Shown here in pieces: positions 12,631 to 24,057 of a DNA stretch of 64,000 nt. Within the stretch, counting starts at the first letter, position 1, and each line of letters begins with the position of its first letter. The position numbers were made by a program, and so were the translations under genes. Under the pieces are notes generated by a model. That model saw nothing but the letters and a program-made list of their open reading frames with translations, searched no databases and was not told the origin of the DNA. This stretch comes from Macrostomum hystrix (Eukaryota; Platyhelminthes; Macrostomidae): assembly GCA_950097015.1 (NCBI GenBank), contig CATNEN010000039.1, forward strand, positions 7,580,501-7,644,500. The letters are read 5' to 3'.

Positions 12631-14536
12631 TCACTCATACTGGTGCTGCTTCTCCACATAGTAGTTCTCGAAAATTCCTCGAAGAGTGGCGAAGGTCGGC
12701 CTCTCGGACGGATTCTCGTGCCAGCAGGCCAGCATGATGTTCTGATAGAGGAACTCTTCACATTGGATCCCCTGTGAATCGTTGTGAGGGTTTTTCATGC
12801 GATATCCGCGTGACACCATGCGAAGGATGTCTCGGTTATTGTACTCCGGGTACGGCGTGCGACCCCGAGTGACGATCTCGTAGATCAGAACACCGAACGA
12901 CCAGACGTCCGACTTGTTCGTGAAAACCTTCTCTGTGGCAGCCTCGGGCGCGGTCCAGCGAATCGGGAATTTTGTGTTTTCGCTGATGTCGTACACATCT
13001 TCCTCAATGAGACGACTCAGTCCGAAGTCGCTCACTTTGACAATATTGTCATTTCCAACGAGGATGTTAGCAGCGCGGAGGTCCCTGTGAATGAACTTTT
13101 TCTCCTCGAGGTACGCCATTCCGTCTGAGATCTGGAACAGCATGTCCAGCATGTTGTCGAAGGTGATTCTTCTGCCGTTCTGTTCGTCTTTCCTCAAATA
13201 GTTGGTGAGCGCTCCATTCGGCATCAGCTCAGTGACAATGTAGAAGGGCTCCTCGGTGGTGCAGACGCCAAGCAGCTGAACAATTTTCGGGTGATGCAGC
13301 TTGTGCATGGTTTGAGCCTCCCTAATGAAGTCTTCCTGGTTCATTTGAATTCCTTGGCCATTCGAGTGCATCATTTTAACCGCCACATCGACAAGGCGTC
13401 CTAGTTTGGCCCGCCATACCTGAAAGTCATTGTTAAATATTTTAGTGCGCATTCTATGCGGAATATATATTTTTATATACGCTCGTATGGATATGTATAC
13501 TGAACTGAATTTGACGAAATACTTCAGTGCCTTTGGTTTTTAATATTTTTGTATTCAACTTTTTTTGTCTTGGATATATATAATGCGATAATTAAATACC
13601 AGCATGATTAAATATTTTGTCTACCTGAGCTTTGTATAGTTCCATGATGAGCTCTATGTACTCATCAACGGATATGAGGAGACAAGCGGGTTGAGTGCTT
13701 GATTGTGACTGCCAAATAAAAAGAAAGTTACTAAGATTATAAAAGATCACCTCTCCAAACGATCCGCGCCCTAATTGTTCCATCAAGTTGAGCTGCTTTC
13801 TGTTGAGCTCAAAGTCACGGAATTGAGGCGGTGGTACATATTGTCGAGGACACGGCATGGTTAGACGACAGCAGAGACCATCCTGCGCATTCTGATAGTG
13901 TCTAACCAAGTTCTGCATGCTAACGAAAACCTTCCGCGGGCTAATATAGAAGCCATTATCATCTGTTGGTTTAACCATGTAGTGCTTGACGAGGATTTGG
14001 CGGCCCTCGGTGCGCGAGAGCTCCTCGGTGCGCACGCTTAGGCTGTACGCTGCCTGGTCGGCTCGCTGCTTGCAGGGACGCAGCAGGAATGTTCCCTCCT
14101 GCAGGCCCGGCATGAGCAGATTCCTCTCAGCCTCTCTGCGGTCCACGTCGAACCAGCAGGCCATGGAGGTCGGGCCGCCGTCGAATGGCTGAACGTAGTT
14201 GTACGGCACGTAGCCGACTTCACCAGTTTCCGGGTTGCTCATTTTCCACCAGAACTCGTCTGAATTGTCGAGTAGTTCCAAGATGTCGTCCTTCCTGAAT
14301 GATAAGTCACCTTCCACCTGCCTCTCAAAGGTGAATAACGCTCTCATTTGTCTTCGACGTGGCGCTATCGAGGTTGGCTGTGGTGGTGCCTGCTGCAATT
14401 GTTCGGCTGGCGGGGATGATCGTGACGTCAGTTTTGGAATCGGTGGGTCCTGCGGTGATAATGGCTGCGGGATTGGAATTCGGTTCCCTCCGTTTCGCCG
14501 CTCCTTGTTGCCGAAGCAGCTAATGCAATTACCCAT
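12631..14536 (-). CDS. Src-family tyrosine kinase A
   Basis: Cytoplasmic, membrane-anchored protein-tyrosine kinase of 524 residues. The exons are 14536-13751 (262 codons) and 13419-12631 (263 codons with stop), joined in phase 0 inside the glycine loop (GRGSFGE|VWRAK). The ATG was chosen because it gives MGNCISC, a myristoylation signal (Gly2, Ser6) with palmitoylatable Cys4 and Cys7; an in-frame extension lacks this. Domains are a proline-rich linker, SH3 (about 64-120, with FWWK and GYVPYNYV), SH2 (about 125-225, FLLR arginine present) and kinase (about 245-515). The kinase shows VAVK, HRDLRAAN, DFGLSR, activation-loop Tyr in EEDVYD, and APE. The tail Tyr (QHQYE, then stop) has the same spacing as Src Tyr527, but the tail stops one residue later. 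HRDLRAAN marks the Src family rather than Abl. It is the first of three tandem paralogues. Confidence 0.93.
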
Positions 14537-14639
14537 TCTGCGTAATGCCTTCTTTAATCGTGTCCGGCACTGGAGATATTTTGTCCTCAAGTTTCTCTTA
14601 GTGCGTATTTTTGATACTGGACAAATATAACAAGCCGAT

Positions 14640-16440
14640 TACTAGACAGCTGTAAAACCTTTTGCATAATGCAAAGCCTGTTTTTAAGTCGAGCATACGA
14701 GCAATATAACCCCGAACTAATGCTAATGTACACTCTTAGTCTTCCTGCGATACTGCGCTATGGCACCTCATTTGAGAAAGTTCAACTGAAGGCTACTGCA
14801 GTTGGTAGCATGCCCTGTACATTCTAGACAACCTCTTTTCGCACACAACTCTCTCTCCTTTCCACTCTCTCCTGCGCTCTGCTGCCTCGCATTTCATTAA
14901 TTCCTTGCATCTGAGTGCTCGCTACTCGCTGTTATCAAATAGCAAACTGGCGCATTGTGGAGACATTGGCCGCTCTCCAACTTCCCTCCGTCACTCTGTC
15001 TGTCTGTCTGCACTGCATCTTTGGCTTTCTTTTAAATTTTATGTCCGTAAGCTTAATTTGTGTTTTCATAAGCCTGCATTCAAGCCCAGCAGTAATGAAG
15101 TAATGACTATTGTAATGATTTACATTCTATAATTTTTTATTTATGATAGGGAGGTACACATGCGGCATCGAAAGTCCACACCCGAACACAGATCCAAGCA
15201 GGTTGTATCTATTCGAATTGTACATCGCGAAATTTGTATCCAAATGCGTGCATGCGTGCATTCGAATTAAGTGCGCCAACAACAGACAGGCAGCCCCGTT
15301 GCCAGTAGTTCGTTAACTGACTGCACTGAACAGAGCCGCTACAATGCCTGACGTAGGTAGCATGTCTTTCGCTTTAGTGCTAGTATTTCGCACGAGGTTT
15401 CTTCGCACCCTAGAATAATGTCGAAAAACGTTTCGAATTTTATCGAAATTGATGCCTGTTGAGACTTTCGTGCATTGGCACTGAGGCTAATATCTCTGAG
15501 TGTTTGCGTGTGCTTTTTCGTGTGTTTTAGAATTCCTCCTGTCCTTTCATCTCGATCTGTGTTCTGATTGGCTGACTCCCTGAGTGTGCCGTGTTTCTTA
15601 TCGCGGCACCCTGCGCTTTTTGGTCAGCCACCCCTTTCCACGGCTTAGGTTTTCAATCGTTATATCTCGTCTAACGAGTTTCTCTCCCCAGCCGTTTTTA
15701 TTGTATCCAGCCCTCCGTGTGGCCTAAATCCCATATGGTATGAAGTCAAGCCTAATAAAAATAAAAATAAATTGGTTGAGCCGTTCGGGAGATAGTTGAT
15801 TGCAAACACACAAGCAAGCAAGCCAGCAAGATGTAGTGGTAAGTAGTGAGTTACAATACCGAGGTTCTTAGTTGTAGAGACATCGAATTGGGTTCAAATT
15901 TATTAAATTTGCTTTTTAATATTTTTTACATTCAATTGTGCTTCTTAAAATGTGTTAAAAATAATATAACTTGTATGCACACTCCGATTGAAATTAAAGT
16001 TCAATTTCACAGGAAAACAATTCACATGCAAGATGTACGCATGTATATTTTAAACGTACAAGCGTACAGGTAAAAACCAAAACCGTTTGCTATGCAGAAA
16101 GTAAATATCCAAAACAGTATAGGGTAAGATTAACAGGTCAGAGTCAAAGGAAATTTAATCAGATGAATAAGTTTATCTGAATAATTATTCGATTTAAAAG
16201 CCTTTTTAAAACAATGTGCTCAACTTCGAGCTATACTTACGAACTACATTTATACAGTACGTCTTAAATTAAATTATGACATGTATCGTATATTTTAATT
16301 AAATCTTCAAGGATAAGTGCGGAACACGAAAAACTGCCTCAATACTTGGCATTGTTGGAAGTTGTAATTTAAACTTGAATAAAGTAACAAGCAAAGTCGA
16401 TTCTTTCACAGTTACCTTAATATACAGCCATTCGTCCTAT
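14640..16440. other. Src-A/Src-B intergenic region
   Basis: No gene is seen. It must include the Src-A promoter, but no confident TATA box was found. A segment near 15765-15840 (GAGCCGTTCGGGAGATAG followed by AAGCAAGCAAGCCAGCAAG) looks like the end of an old interspersed element that I could not assign. Confidence 0.4.
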
Positions 16441-16515
16441 TATAAACATTAGGAAACCTCAAATCCGTTGCCAATGATTTTGTAGACATGATCGCAGAAG
16501 GACTCATTGATACTC

Positions 16516-18190
16516 CTAATCATACTGCCTCTCTTTCTCTGTGTCATAGTTCTCAAAGCAGTTGCGCAGAGTGGCGAAGGTCGGTCGCTCGGACGGATTC
16601 TCGTGCCAGCAGGCCAGCATGACATTATTATACAAAAAGTCATCGCAGTGGATTCCAAGCGACTGATCTTGAGGATTGGACATTCGGCGCCCGTTCGAAA
16701 TCAAACGCAGAATTTCGTTGTTTCTGTACTCCGTGTACGGCGTGCGACCCCGAGTGACGATCTCGTAGATCAAAACACCGAACGACCAGACGTCCGACTT
16801 GTGCGTGAAAACCTTCTCTGTGGCAGCCTCGGGCGCGGTCCAGCGAATCGGGAATTTCGTGTCCTCACCGACTCCGTACACATCCTCCTCAATGAGACGA
16901 CTCAGTCCGAAGTCGCTCACTTTCACAATATTTTCATTTCCAACGAGGATGTTAGCGGTCCGGAGGTCCCTGTGAATGAACTTTTTCTCCTCGAGGTACG
17001 CCATTCCGTCTGAGATCTGGAACAGCATGTCCAGCATGTTGTCGAAGGTGATTAATCGACCGTTTTTGTCATCATTTTTCAAGTAAGCGTTGAGCGCTCC
17101 GTTCGGCATCAGCTCAGTGACAATGTAGAAGGGCTCCTCGGTGGTGCAGACGCCAAGCAGCTGAACAATTTTCGGGTGATGCAGCTTGTGCATGGTTTGA
17201 GCCTCCCTAATGAAGTCTTCCTGGTTCATTTGAATTCCGTTTCCTACTGAATGCATTTTCTTCACAGCCACTTCAACCATTCGGCCGAGTTTTGCCTTCC
17301 ACACCTAAAAATTGAAGTTAGATTTGCCTTAATATTAATAAACTACTGTAGTTTTGCATGCGATCTCTATTGGTTGCTAGCGATGCACTCACCTCTCCAA
17401 ATGAGCCTTGGCCTATCTTGCAAATCATGCTCAGCTGTTTTCTGTTGAGCTCAAAGTCGCGGAACTGCGGTGGTGGCTCGTACTTGCGTGGACAGGGTAT
17501 TGTCAAGCGACTGCAAAGTCCGTCCTGTGCAACTTCATAATGTTTTAACAGTTCTTCCATGCTTGCGAATCTATGCTTAGGAGAAATATAGAAGCCGTTA
17601 TCGTCCGTGGACCTCACCATGTAGTGCTTCACTAAGATCTGTCTGCCATCGATGTCCGACAACTCCTCGGTTCGAATGCTCAGAGTGTAGGCGGCTTGAT
17701 CAGCTCGCTGTCGACAGGGGCGCAACAAATATGTCCCGTCTTGAAGACCTGGCATCAGCAGGTTTCTCTCTGCCTCTCTTCGATCGATATCGAACCAGCA
17801 GGCCATAGAGCTGGGGCCACCTTCATATGGCTGAACATAATTGTGGGGCACATAGCCAGTTTCACCTGTTCTTGGATCGTACATTTTCCACCAGAGCTCG
17901 TCGGAGTTGTCCACTAGCTCCATAATATCGTCCTTTTTAAACGTTAGATCACCCTCGACCTGCTTCTCGTAGTCAAATAGTGCGCGCATTTTCTTCCGAG
18001 AGGGCTCACTCGGTTTTGGTGGAGGTGGCGGTGGAGGCCTCGCGAGTTGATTTTGACTATTTCTTGCCTCCAGACCCACCTCTGATATTCTTGGTTCTGC
18101 AACTTCGACAGTGGTCTTAGTGGAATTTTTCTGCTTTTTAATTTTCTTCTCTCCTGCTCCCTTCTTGTTCCTGCTCAGCTTGTTGCCCAT
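16516..18190 (-). CDS. Src-family tyrosine kinase B
   Basis: Second tandem Src paralogue, 528 residues. The exons are 18190-17393 (266 codons) and 17304-16516 (263 codons with stop). The intron is only 88 bp, and its position (GQGSFGE|VWKAK, phase 0) is the same as in A. The N-terminus, MGNKLSRNKKG, has myristoylation Gly2 and Ser6 plus a lysine-rich patch but no cysteine, like vertebrate c-Src and unlike copy A. SH3 begins ALFDYEKQ, SH2 carries the FLVR-type arginine (YLLRPC), and the kinase has VAVKKM, HRDLRTAN, DFGLSR, activation-loop Tyr (EEDVYG) and APE. The tail Tyr is in RQYD, then stop. All catalytic residues are intact, so it should be active. Central kinase nucleotide blocks are nearly identical to copy A. 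Confidence 0.93.
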
Positions 18191-18589
18191 TTTCGGGGCA
18201 GGTACAGTGGGATGATCGCGTCCTGTCTAAACTACCTGGCGCCGCCGGTTATGGAGCTGGATCTGTGATACAATGTCAAGATGGAACTATCCTGTTCTAT
18301 AGCTTTGTGCCTGCTGCACTGGCGTGAGGCTGCTGCATTTAAATGCTGTAACTTTAGCCAAAAGAGAAGCGTGTACATTGTTGATGAGTAAACTGAGGTA
18401 GACAGAAAAAATTACTGTCCTTTCCGAATTGACGAGCTAGGCTGCACAGTAGGCTGTGCTGGCTCTTTCCTATCCTCGCTGGGGTAGACAAAGTTATATT
18501 CTTTTCTAGGCTTCCATTTTACGCTAGAATGCCTGATGCAAGAAGGCCCTCATAACTTGGCTTTTTTACTTATAAAAAGCCTAGTGAGG

Positions 18590-18860
18590 GTTCTAGCCTA
18601 TAGTGGTTAGAGCGTCGGACTCACGTCCTGAAGGTCAGGAGTTCGATTCCTAACTCGACTGGAATATATGGTGTCTTTTAGCAAGATACTTAACTCTGCA
18701 CTGCTTCAGTTCACTCAGCGCTATTAGAAATGGGTATCAATATTAGCAAAGAAAATAGAGGGTGGGTCTTGCGCCCAGTCCATGGACTGAACAGCCGAAT
18801 GCAGCCTTCCCAAATGCGCCGCGACGGCGTGCGGCAGTGCGGTCGGTTGCAGACCTGACT
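18590..18860 (+). mobile_element. SINE family A copy
   Basis: The tRNA-like head has TAGTGGTTAGAGCGTCGGAC (box A) and GGAGTTCGATTCC (box B). It is followed by the family body: TTAGCAAGATACTTAAC, CTTCAGTTCACTCAGCG, GGGTGGGTCTTGCG and CAGTCCATGGACTGAA. The head preserves internal Pol III promoter boxes. Confidence 0.85.
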
Positions 18861-18869
18861 CAGCACGGA

Positions 18870-19600
18870 GAGTTAATGATTATTAATTTGAATATTACAC
18901 TGACTTATAAGTAAACGCATATTTTAAGTACTTTAAAAAAGGAATTCAAGTAGTAATTTTTTAATTTTTTATGTACTACTCGTAAAACCTTGACTGATAT
19001 GCAGGCTACATAAGCCTTACGGATTTAAATATTGTAGCAGTGTACAGCAATGTACTGTGTCATGCAAATCCGCGCCACTGGGTGGGCTGTTACTATTTTT
19101 AGACTCTTGAAAAATAGTTTTGCATCTGCAATGAGTTCCAGCTCTGTTGCCGAGTAGGACAAGCTTTTTCACCAAAGCAAAGTCGAAGCAACTCCGTGAG
19201 AAAATTAATGCATACTTGAGCAGAGCTGGGCATAATAGTGAGGCCACATTTTATTGCAGCTCAGCTGTGACTCATACTTCAGTAAGTTTGAGTAACTGAA
19301 CTCAGTTTCGAGACGATGCACGCGAAAAACGAGACACCTTGAAACTAAAATTCATTTGTAGCACAAATCTTAAACAAATACTAAATTTTCAGGATCAATC
19401 TTAACTTACTGTATCACTTTGCACGCTAGTTAAAAGCCTGTGAGATGGATTTGAATCCAAAATGGAAAAAATGCTGGAATTCAAAGCCTCTTTGCTCCCT
19501 GTCTATTGTAAAACTGTGTCAAAACAACAAGCATTTAAGCCCCAAGTCACGGTCTTATTTATTCCAACAATGGTATGAAACAGCGTCAGTGAAATTGATT
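18870..19600. other. non-coding stretch
   Basis: Nothing recognisable lies here between two family A SINEs in opposite orientation. Confidence 0.4.
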
Positions 19601-19605
19601 AATTT

Positions 19606-19892
19606 ATGATAATTTATTACACCTGCCACAATTGGGTCAGATGTGCAGCTGACAGCACAGCCGGAGCATCTAAAGGCTGTGTACGCCAGGTCAGTCCATG
19701 GACTGGGGCGACGCCACACCCACCCTTAAAGTCTCCAGCTAGTGCTGGTACCCATAAACAGCTGGGTGAACTGAAGCGATGCAGAGCTAAGTGTCTTGCT
19801 AAAGGACACAGATTGTTCCAGTGTAGTCGGGAATCGAACCCCCTGACCTTCAAGTCGTGAGTCAGACGCTCTAACCACACGGCTAAAACCCC
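19606..19892 (-). mobile_element. SINE family A copy
   Basis: Minus-strand copy with a full tRNA-like head: box A GCCGTGTGGTTAGAGCG and box B GGTTCGATTCCC near 19835. The body runs to TGTAATAAATTATC at the low-coordinate end. The CAGTCCATGGACTG palindromic segment of the family is intact. Confidence 0.88.
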
Positions 19893-20205
19893 CAGTTGTA
19901 GCTTGTGCAAGGGGGTTGTGGCCTAGTAAGTGCAAACAAGTTTAAAAAATGCATCGATGGGAAGTGATATTGTATAATAACTTGCTGAAACTACGAATTT
20001 GAAAATAATTCGTGGTGTTTAAAGTCTGTCTTCTGAAGCTGTTAAAGAAACTTATATTTGCTGTGTTTGCCTTGAAAATAAAGTTATTAAGTTGAGGTTG
20101 AAACTAACGGCAGCCCGCCCTCTGCTGTTGTCTATGGTCGAATTCCATATATATGCACAGCGGGAGGGCCGTGAAACGCGGCCGTACCAATCAATATTGG
20201 TATAG

Positions 20206-21113
20206 TTGCTTTTGTCGCGCTATGTGGAACAGTGGTCATGCAAAACGGAACGGCCCATGGAATTCTATGGCCGAGCGTTTGAATTCACATGAGAAAGTAA
20301 GCCATAGACAACTCAAATTGTCATGCTATGTGGAATGATGAGCCAGAATAGAAGGAACGATTTTAGTTTTTCACAGAGACAACAACACGCTTTCATTTTC
20401 TTGGCCAAACACAGCAAAGGTTTCAAGAATTTTTAGACCACCTAGCAGACCGCTGCCATCAACTGGACCCTACAGGAAACTGGATAATTTTTATGGATGG
20501 CCCAAATTTTCATCGTAATGTGGAGATCCGAGAGAACCATCGGGACAGAATTACGACACGAATCCTACCCCCGTATTCACAATTTCTAAACCCGACCGAA
20601 TTTACTAACTCTGCGTTGAAGTCAAATCTCAAAAACCGTTTGGCGGAAGCCGGCATAGTTGAGGATGAGGAAGTTCCACCAGAAGGAGTGTTACTTGAGC
20701 AGTGGAGATTCATGCTACCATGATCCATGCTACTTGAACGTGAGGCGACTGAAGCTGTTGGTCAAGCAATCACTGCTGACAAGTGCGCTGGCTGGGAGCT
20801 GCGCTGCAATCGATTGTTTCGATTGTGTTTGCAGCGACATCTGTTTTAGGGGTTCAAATTTTGTAACTGATGCTTCAATTTCAGACTTATAATAAGATTC
20901 AGTTGAATGCAATTCTGCTTCTGCTTGCTTTGATTCTTTCTGCAAAAAAAAACTAAAATCGTTCCTTCTATTCTGGCTCATCGTTCCACATAGCATGACA
21001 AATTGAGTTGTCTATGGCTTACTTTCTCATGTGAATTCAAACGCTCGGCCATAGAATTCCATGGGCCGTTCCGTTTTGCATGACCACTGTTCCACATAGC
21101 GCGACAAAAGCAA
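20206..21113. mobile_element. short DNA transposon with about 165-bp terminal inverted repeats
   Basis: The left arm (20206-20371) and right arm (20949-21113) are nearly perfect reverse complements. Both begin TTGCTTTTGTCGCGCTATGT read inward and end at ACTAAAATCG. Between them is a truncated DDE transposase remnant. No clear target-site duplication was found; TA is present near both ends. The arms are so similar that the insertion should be recent or the arms homogenised. The element lies between Src-B and Src-C. Confidence 0.8.
20421..20723 (+). pseudogene. DDE (Tc1/IS630-like) transposase remnant
   Basis: A 101-codon frame ending in TGA encodes a C-terminal half of a DDE_3-type transposase. 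It has IIFMDGPNFHRN (catalytic Asp context), then LPPYSQFLNPTEF (the usual LPPYSPFLNPIE block carrying the last acidic residue) and a trailing helix. The N-terminal DNA-binding part and first catalytic Asp are missing. It lies inside the long inverted-repeat element and must be non-autonomous. Confidence 0.72.
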
Positions 21114-21387
21114 TATTGCATTGCGTAAGGAAAACAATTCCTTGCAATCCTTCCTTGCATTCCTTATTTGCATCTATACTGCCCGTAAACAACACGCTTT
21201 TTATGAAGCAACGAATGGGGTTTGACCATAGACATTCGACATTAATGCACGCAATTTGCTACATTAATGAACGCTCGGACAGATGATAATGTAAGAATAT
21301 ATACCGGCTATTGAGGGTATCAATGGCTGTGACCGAGGACGCGCAGCGCCCGAGGTCATAGACATTGATGCCCAAAATAGTCGGTGT

Positions 21388-21523
21388 GTATTTTCATTGA
21401 GCAACGCTGGGATTCCCAGCGGTTCTGTTTGCACCATAGACATTCCACCGGGGTTTTAATGTCGTCCATTAAAACCCGGCGGTATTTAATGGCGGGAATC
21501 CCAGCGTTGCTCAATGAAAATAC
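21388..21523. repeat. nested fold-back (MITE-like) element
   Basis: Perfect 30-bp inverted repeats occur at 21388-21417 and 21494-21523, starting GTATTTTCATTGAGCAACGC. Nested inside is a second stem, GGGTTTTAATG at 21451-21461 against CATTAAAACCC at 21466-21476. No coding capacity is present. CATAGACA octamers sit at 21357, 21435 and 21578. Confidence 0.75.
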
Positions 21524-21639
21524 AGACTTAACGTTTGAAATACAAAAATCCAAAGGGAATTCCCTGTGGGAATTCCCCATAGACATAGTTTTACGATGTT
21601 CATTAAAACCCTTGCTCAGCGTTGTTCAATTTTGAGATC

Positions 21640-22380
21640 ACTCTAGCATTCCAGTATTACCACCTGGTCCTCTATGGCATAATTGTTGTTTTAGCTAGTA
21701 CCATATTATGGAGTCGGACAAGCAGCAATTCGTATTTTTGTTTTATCCTTGATTCTCTGCCCACCTCCCCCCACTGCTGTCTGCCTGTCTTTTTGCTTTC
21801 GTTCTCGCTGTCGAATTGTGAAGTCTCAGGCTGCAAGGCTTACATATGCTGCCATTAGCAGCACAGCAATAGGTCCAACAACTCTATAAATTTTCGAGCG
21901 TGCTTTGATATAATTTGAGCCAGCACAGGTTTGAGCGAGTGAGATGGAAGCGTTGGAAGATAATTTTAAGAGAGCAGGTGAAAAACAACAATGGTTTGTT
22001 CTGCATTTCGGATGCTATATGGCTGAGTACCCTTAGACTCTAAGTAATTTGGACACTCTCTTACATTTGTAACCCGACTATGTTTTTAGCAACTTTTGTT
22101 GTCTAAGTATTCTACCTTCTATACAATGGGCGTGTGTACTCGAGACATTCATTGCAAACATCCATTGCCACCTTTATCCGCGATGCTAAATTCCTATTGC
22201 CTTTTTAGCGAAATCAATGATTTGTTTCTACCGTATGCATCGTTAAAACTTCTTCAAATAAAAAGTGTGCAAATCGATCCAGTAGCTGGGCAGATAGTCA
22301 AGCATTTTTCTTATTTCATTCGTTACGTTCAAATCTGGAAATTCCTTGCGACTCTTACATTCAATGTACTGCTTTAACTA
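21640..22380. other. non-coding stretch
   Basis: No gene, RNA or clear repeat was identified between the fold-back element and the next SINE. Confidence 0.4.
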
Positions 22381-22382
22381 CG

Positions 22383-22765
22383 TAATAATAATAATAATAA
22401 TAATTGCTCGAGGGCAGTGGGCCATGGAACATCATTTAGTGACACTAGACCCGCAGCCAGAGAGGATGCAATTCTACCCATGTCGCTGACTCCTGAGCAC
22501 ACTCACTCACACAGATAGCGTGCCTACGCAGGCACACGCTCAAACAGCTGTGTACATCAGCCCTGACTTTCTCATCGTCAGGCAGTGTACACTTTCACTG
22601 TGCCTTGGAGGTTGGCCCACAATGGCGTAAAGTGCACGACAAGCCCCAAGTCTTCTCTCCGCGGCTGCCACCTAAAGGAATGTGGTCTCGCCACGGAATC
22701 GAGCTTACGAGTAGTAACCTTGGTGCGAGAAGCGAACGCGTTAACCGCACTGCCAATGACCCTCC
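22383..22765 (-). mobile_element. SINE family B copy, near full length
   Basis: The low-coordinate end carries an (AAT)n tail. The body includes the CTCCTGAGCACACTCACT segment, GACTTTCTCATCGTCAGGCA and GTGCCTTGGAGGTTGGCCC. The tRNA-like head at the high-coordinate end has TCGCCACGGAATCGAGC and GCGAACGCGTTAACCGC. Confidence 0.88.
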
Positions 22766-23163
22766 TGTTCTAACTACATACTAAGGGCGGTATTTCTCAT
22801 GGCGATTCAAACACTTCAAGTGACGTGACGTGAGACGATTAGTTGGGCCCTAGTTAGAAGCTCTTGGTAACAAGCAATGAAAAATCAGCGCTTGAATAGC
22901 TCGTACTAGTATTTCTATATTTTCGGACCTCAGTCCGGTTTGATGGGTTTAATGCGAATACGTACATTCAAACTTGTGCCCTAAATTTTTGTAGCTAAAG
23001 AGATTTCTTCGCCCACCAGTTACTATTTGGTTGGATCAAAAGGAAGGAAACAGAGTATTCTTGCGAAATCTCGATTTTGTGAATTTCAAAAAAATATGAC
23101 AATTAGTTAAAAAATTGAAATGAGACTGGCAGGCTTCAAGTTTTAAATCAGAACAGAAAAGGT

Positions 23164-24012
23164 TCATCCAAACCGATGCTGCTTCTCCACATAGTAGTTC
23201 TCGAAAATTCCTCGAAGAGTGGCGAAGGTCGGCCTCTCGGACGGATTCTCGTGCCAGCAGGCCAGCATGATGTTCTGATAGAGAAACTCATCACATTGGA
23301 TCCCCTGTGAATCGTTGTGAGGGTTTTTCATGCGATATCCGCGTGACACCATGCGAAGGATGTCTCGGTTATTGTACTCCGGGTACGGCGTGCGACCCCG
23401 AGTGACGATCTCGTAGATCAGAACACCGAACGACCAGACGTCCGACTTGTTCGTGAAAACCCTCTCTGTGGCAGCCTCGGGCGCGGTCCAGCGAATCGGA
23501 AATATCATGTTCTCATCAACGCAGTGCACATCCTCCTCAGTGAGACGACTCAGCCTGAAGTCGCTCACTTTGACAATATTGTCATTTCCAACGAGGATGT
23601 TAGCAGCGCGGAGGTCCCTGTGAATGAACTTTTTCTCCTCGAGGTACGCCATTCCGTCTGAGATCTGGAACAGCATGTCCAGCATGTTGTCGAAGGTGAT
23701 TCTTCTGCCGTTCTGTTCGTCTTTCCTCAAATAGTTGGTGAGCGCTCCGTTCGGCATCAGCTCAGTGACAATGTAGAAGGGCTCCTCGGTGGTGCAGACG
23801 CCAAGCAGCTGAACAATTTTCGGGTGATGCAGCTTGTGCATGGTTTGAGCCTCCCTAATGACCTGCTGCTTTAGCGTCAAACTTTTTAGGTCCATTTTCA
23901 ACAAAATTTTTATTGTCACTTCAACAAGTCCACCGAATTTCGCTCGCCAAATCTGCAATTAAAATTAGAACTAGATTTACAACTGCGAATAGTTTGAAGC
24001 TTAAAAGCAACA

Positions 24013-24057
<45 letters not shown>

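Noticed and set aside
19800-19892. tRNA gene (box A and box B present)
   Set aside because: The sequence continues into a repeated SINE body and does not fold into a clean cloverleaf; several dispersed copies exist.
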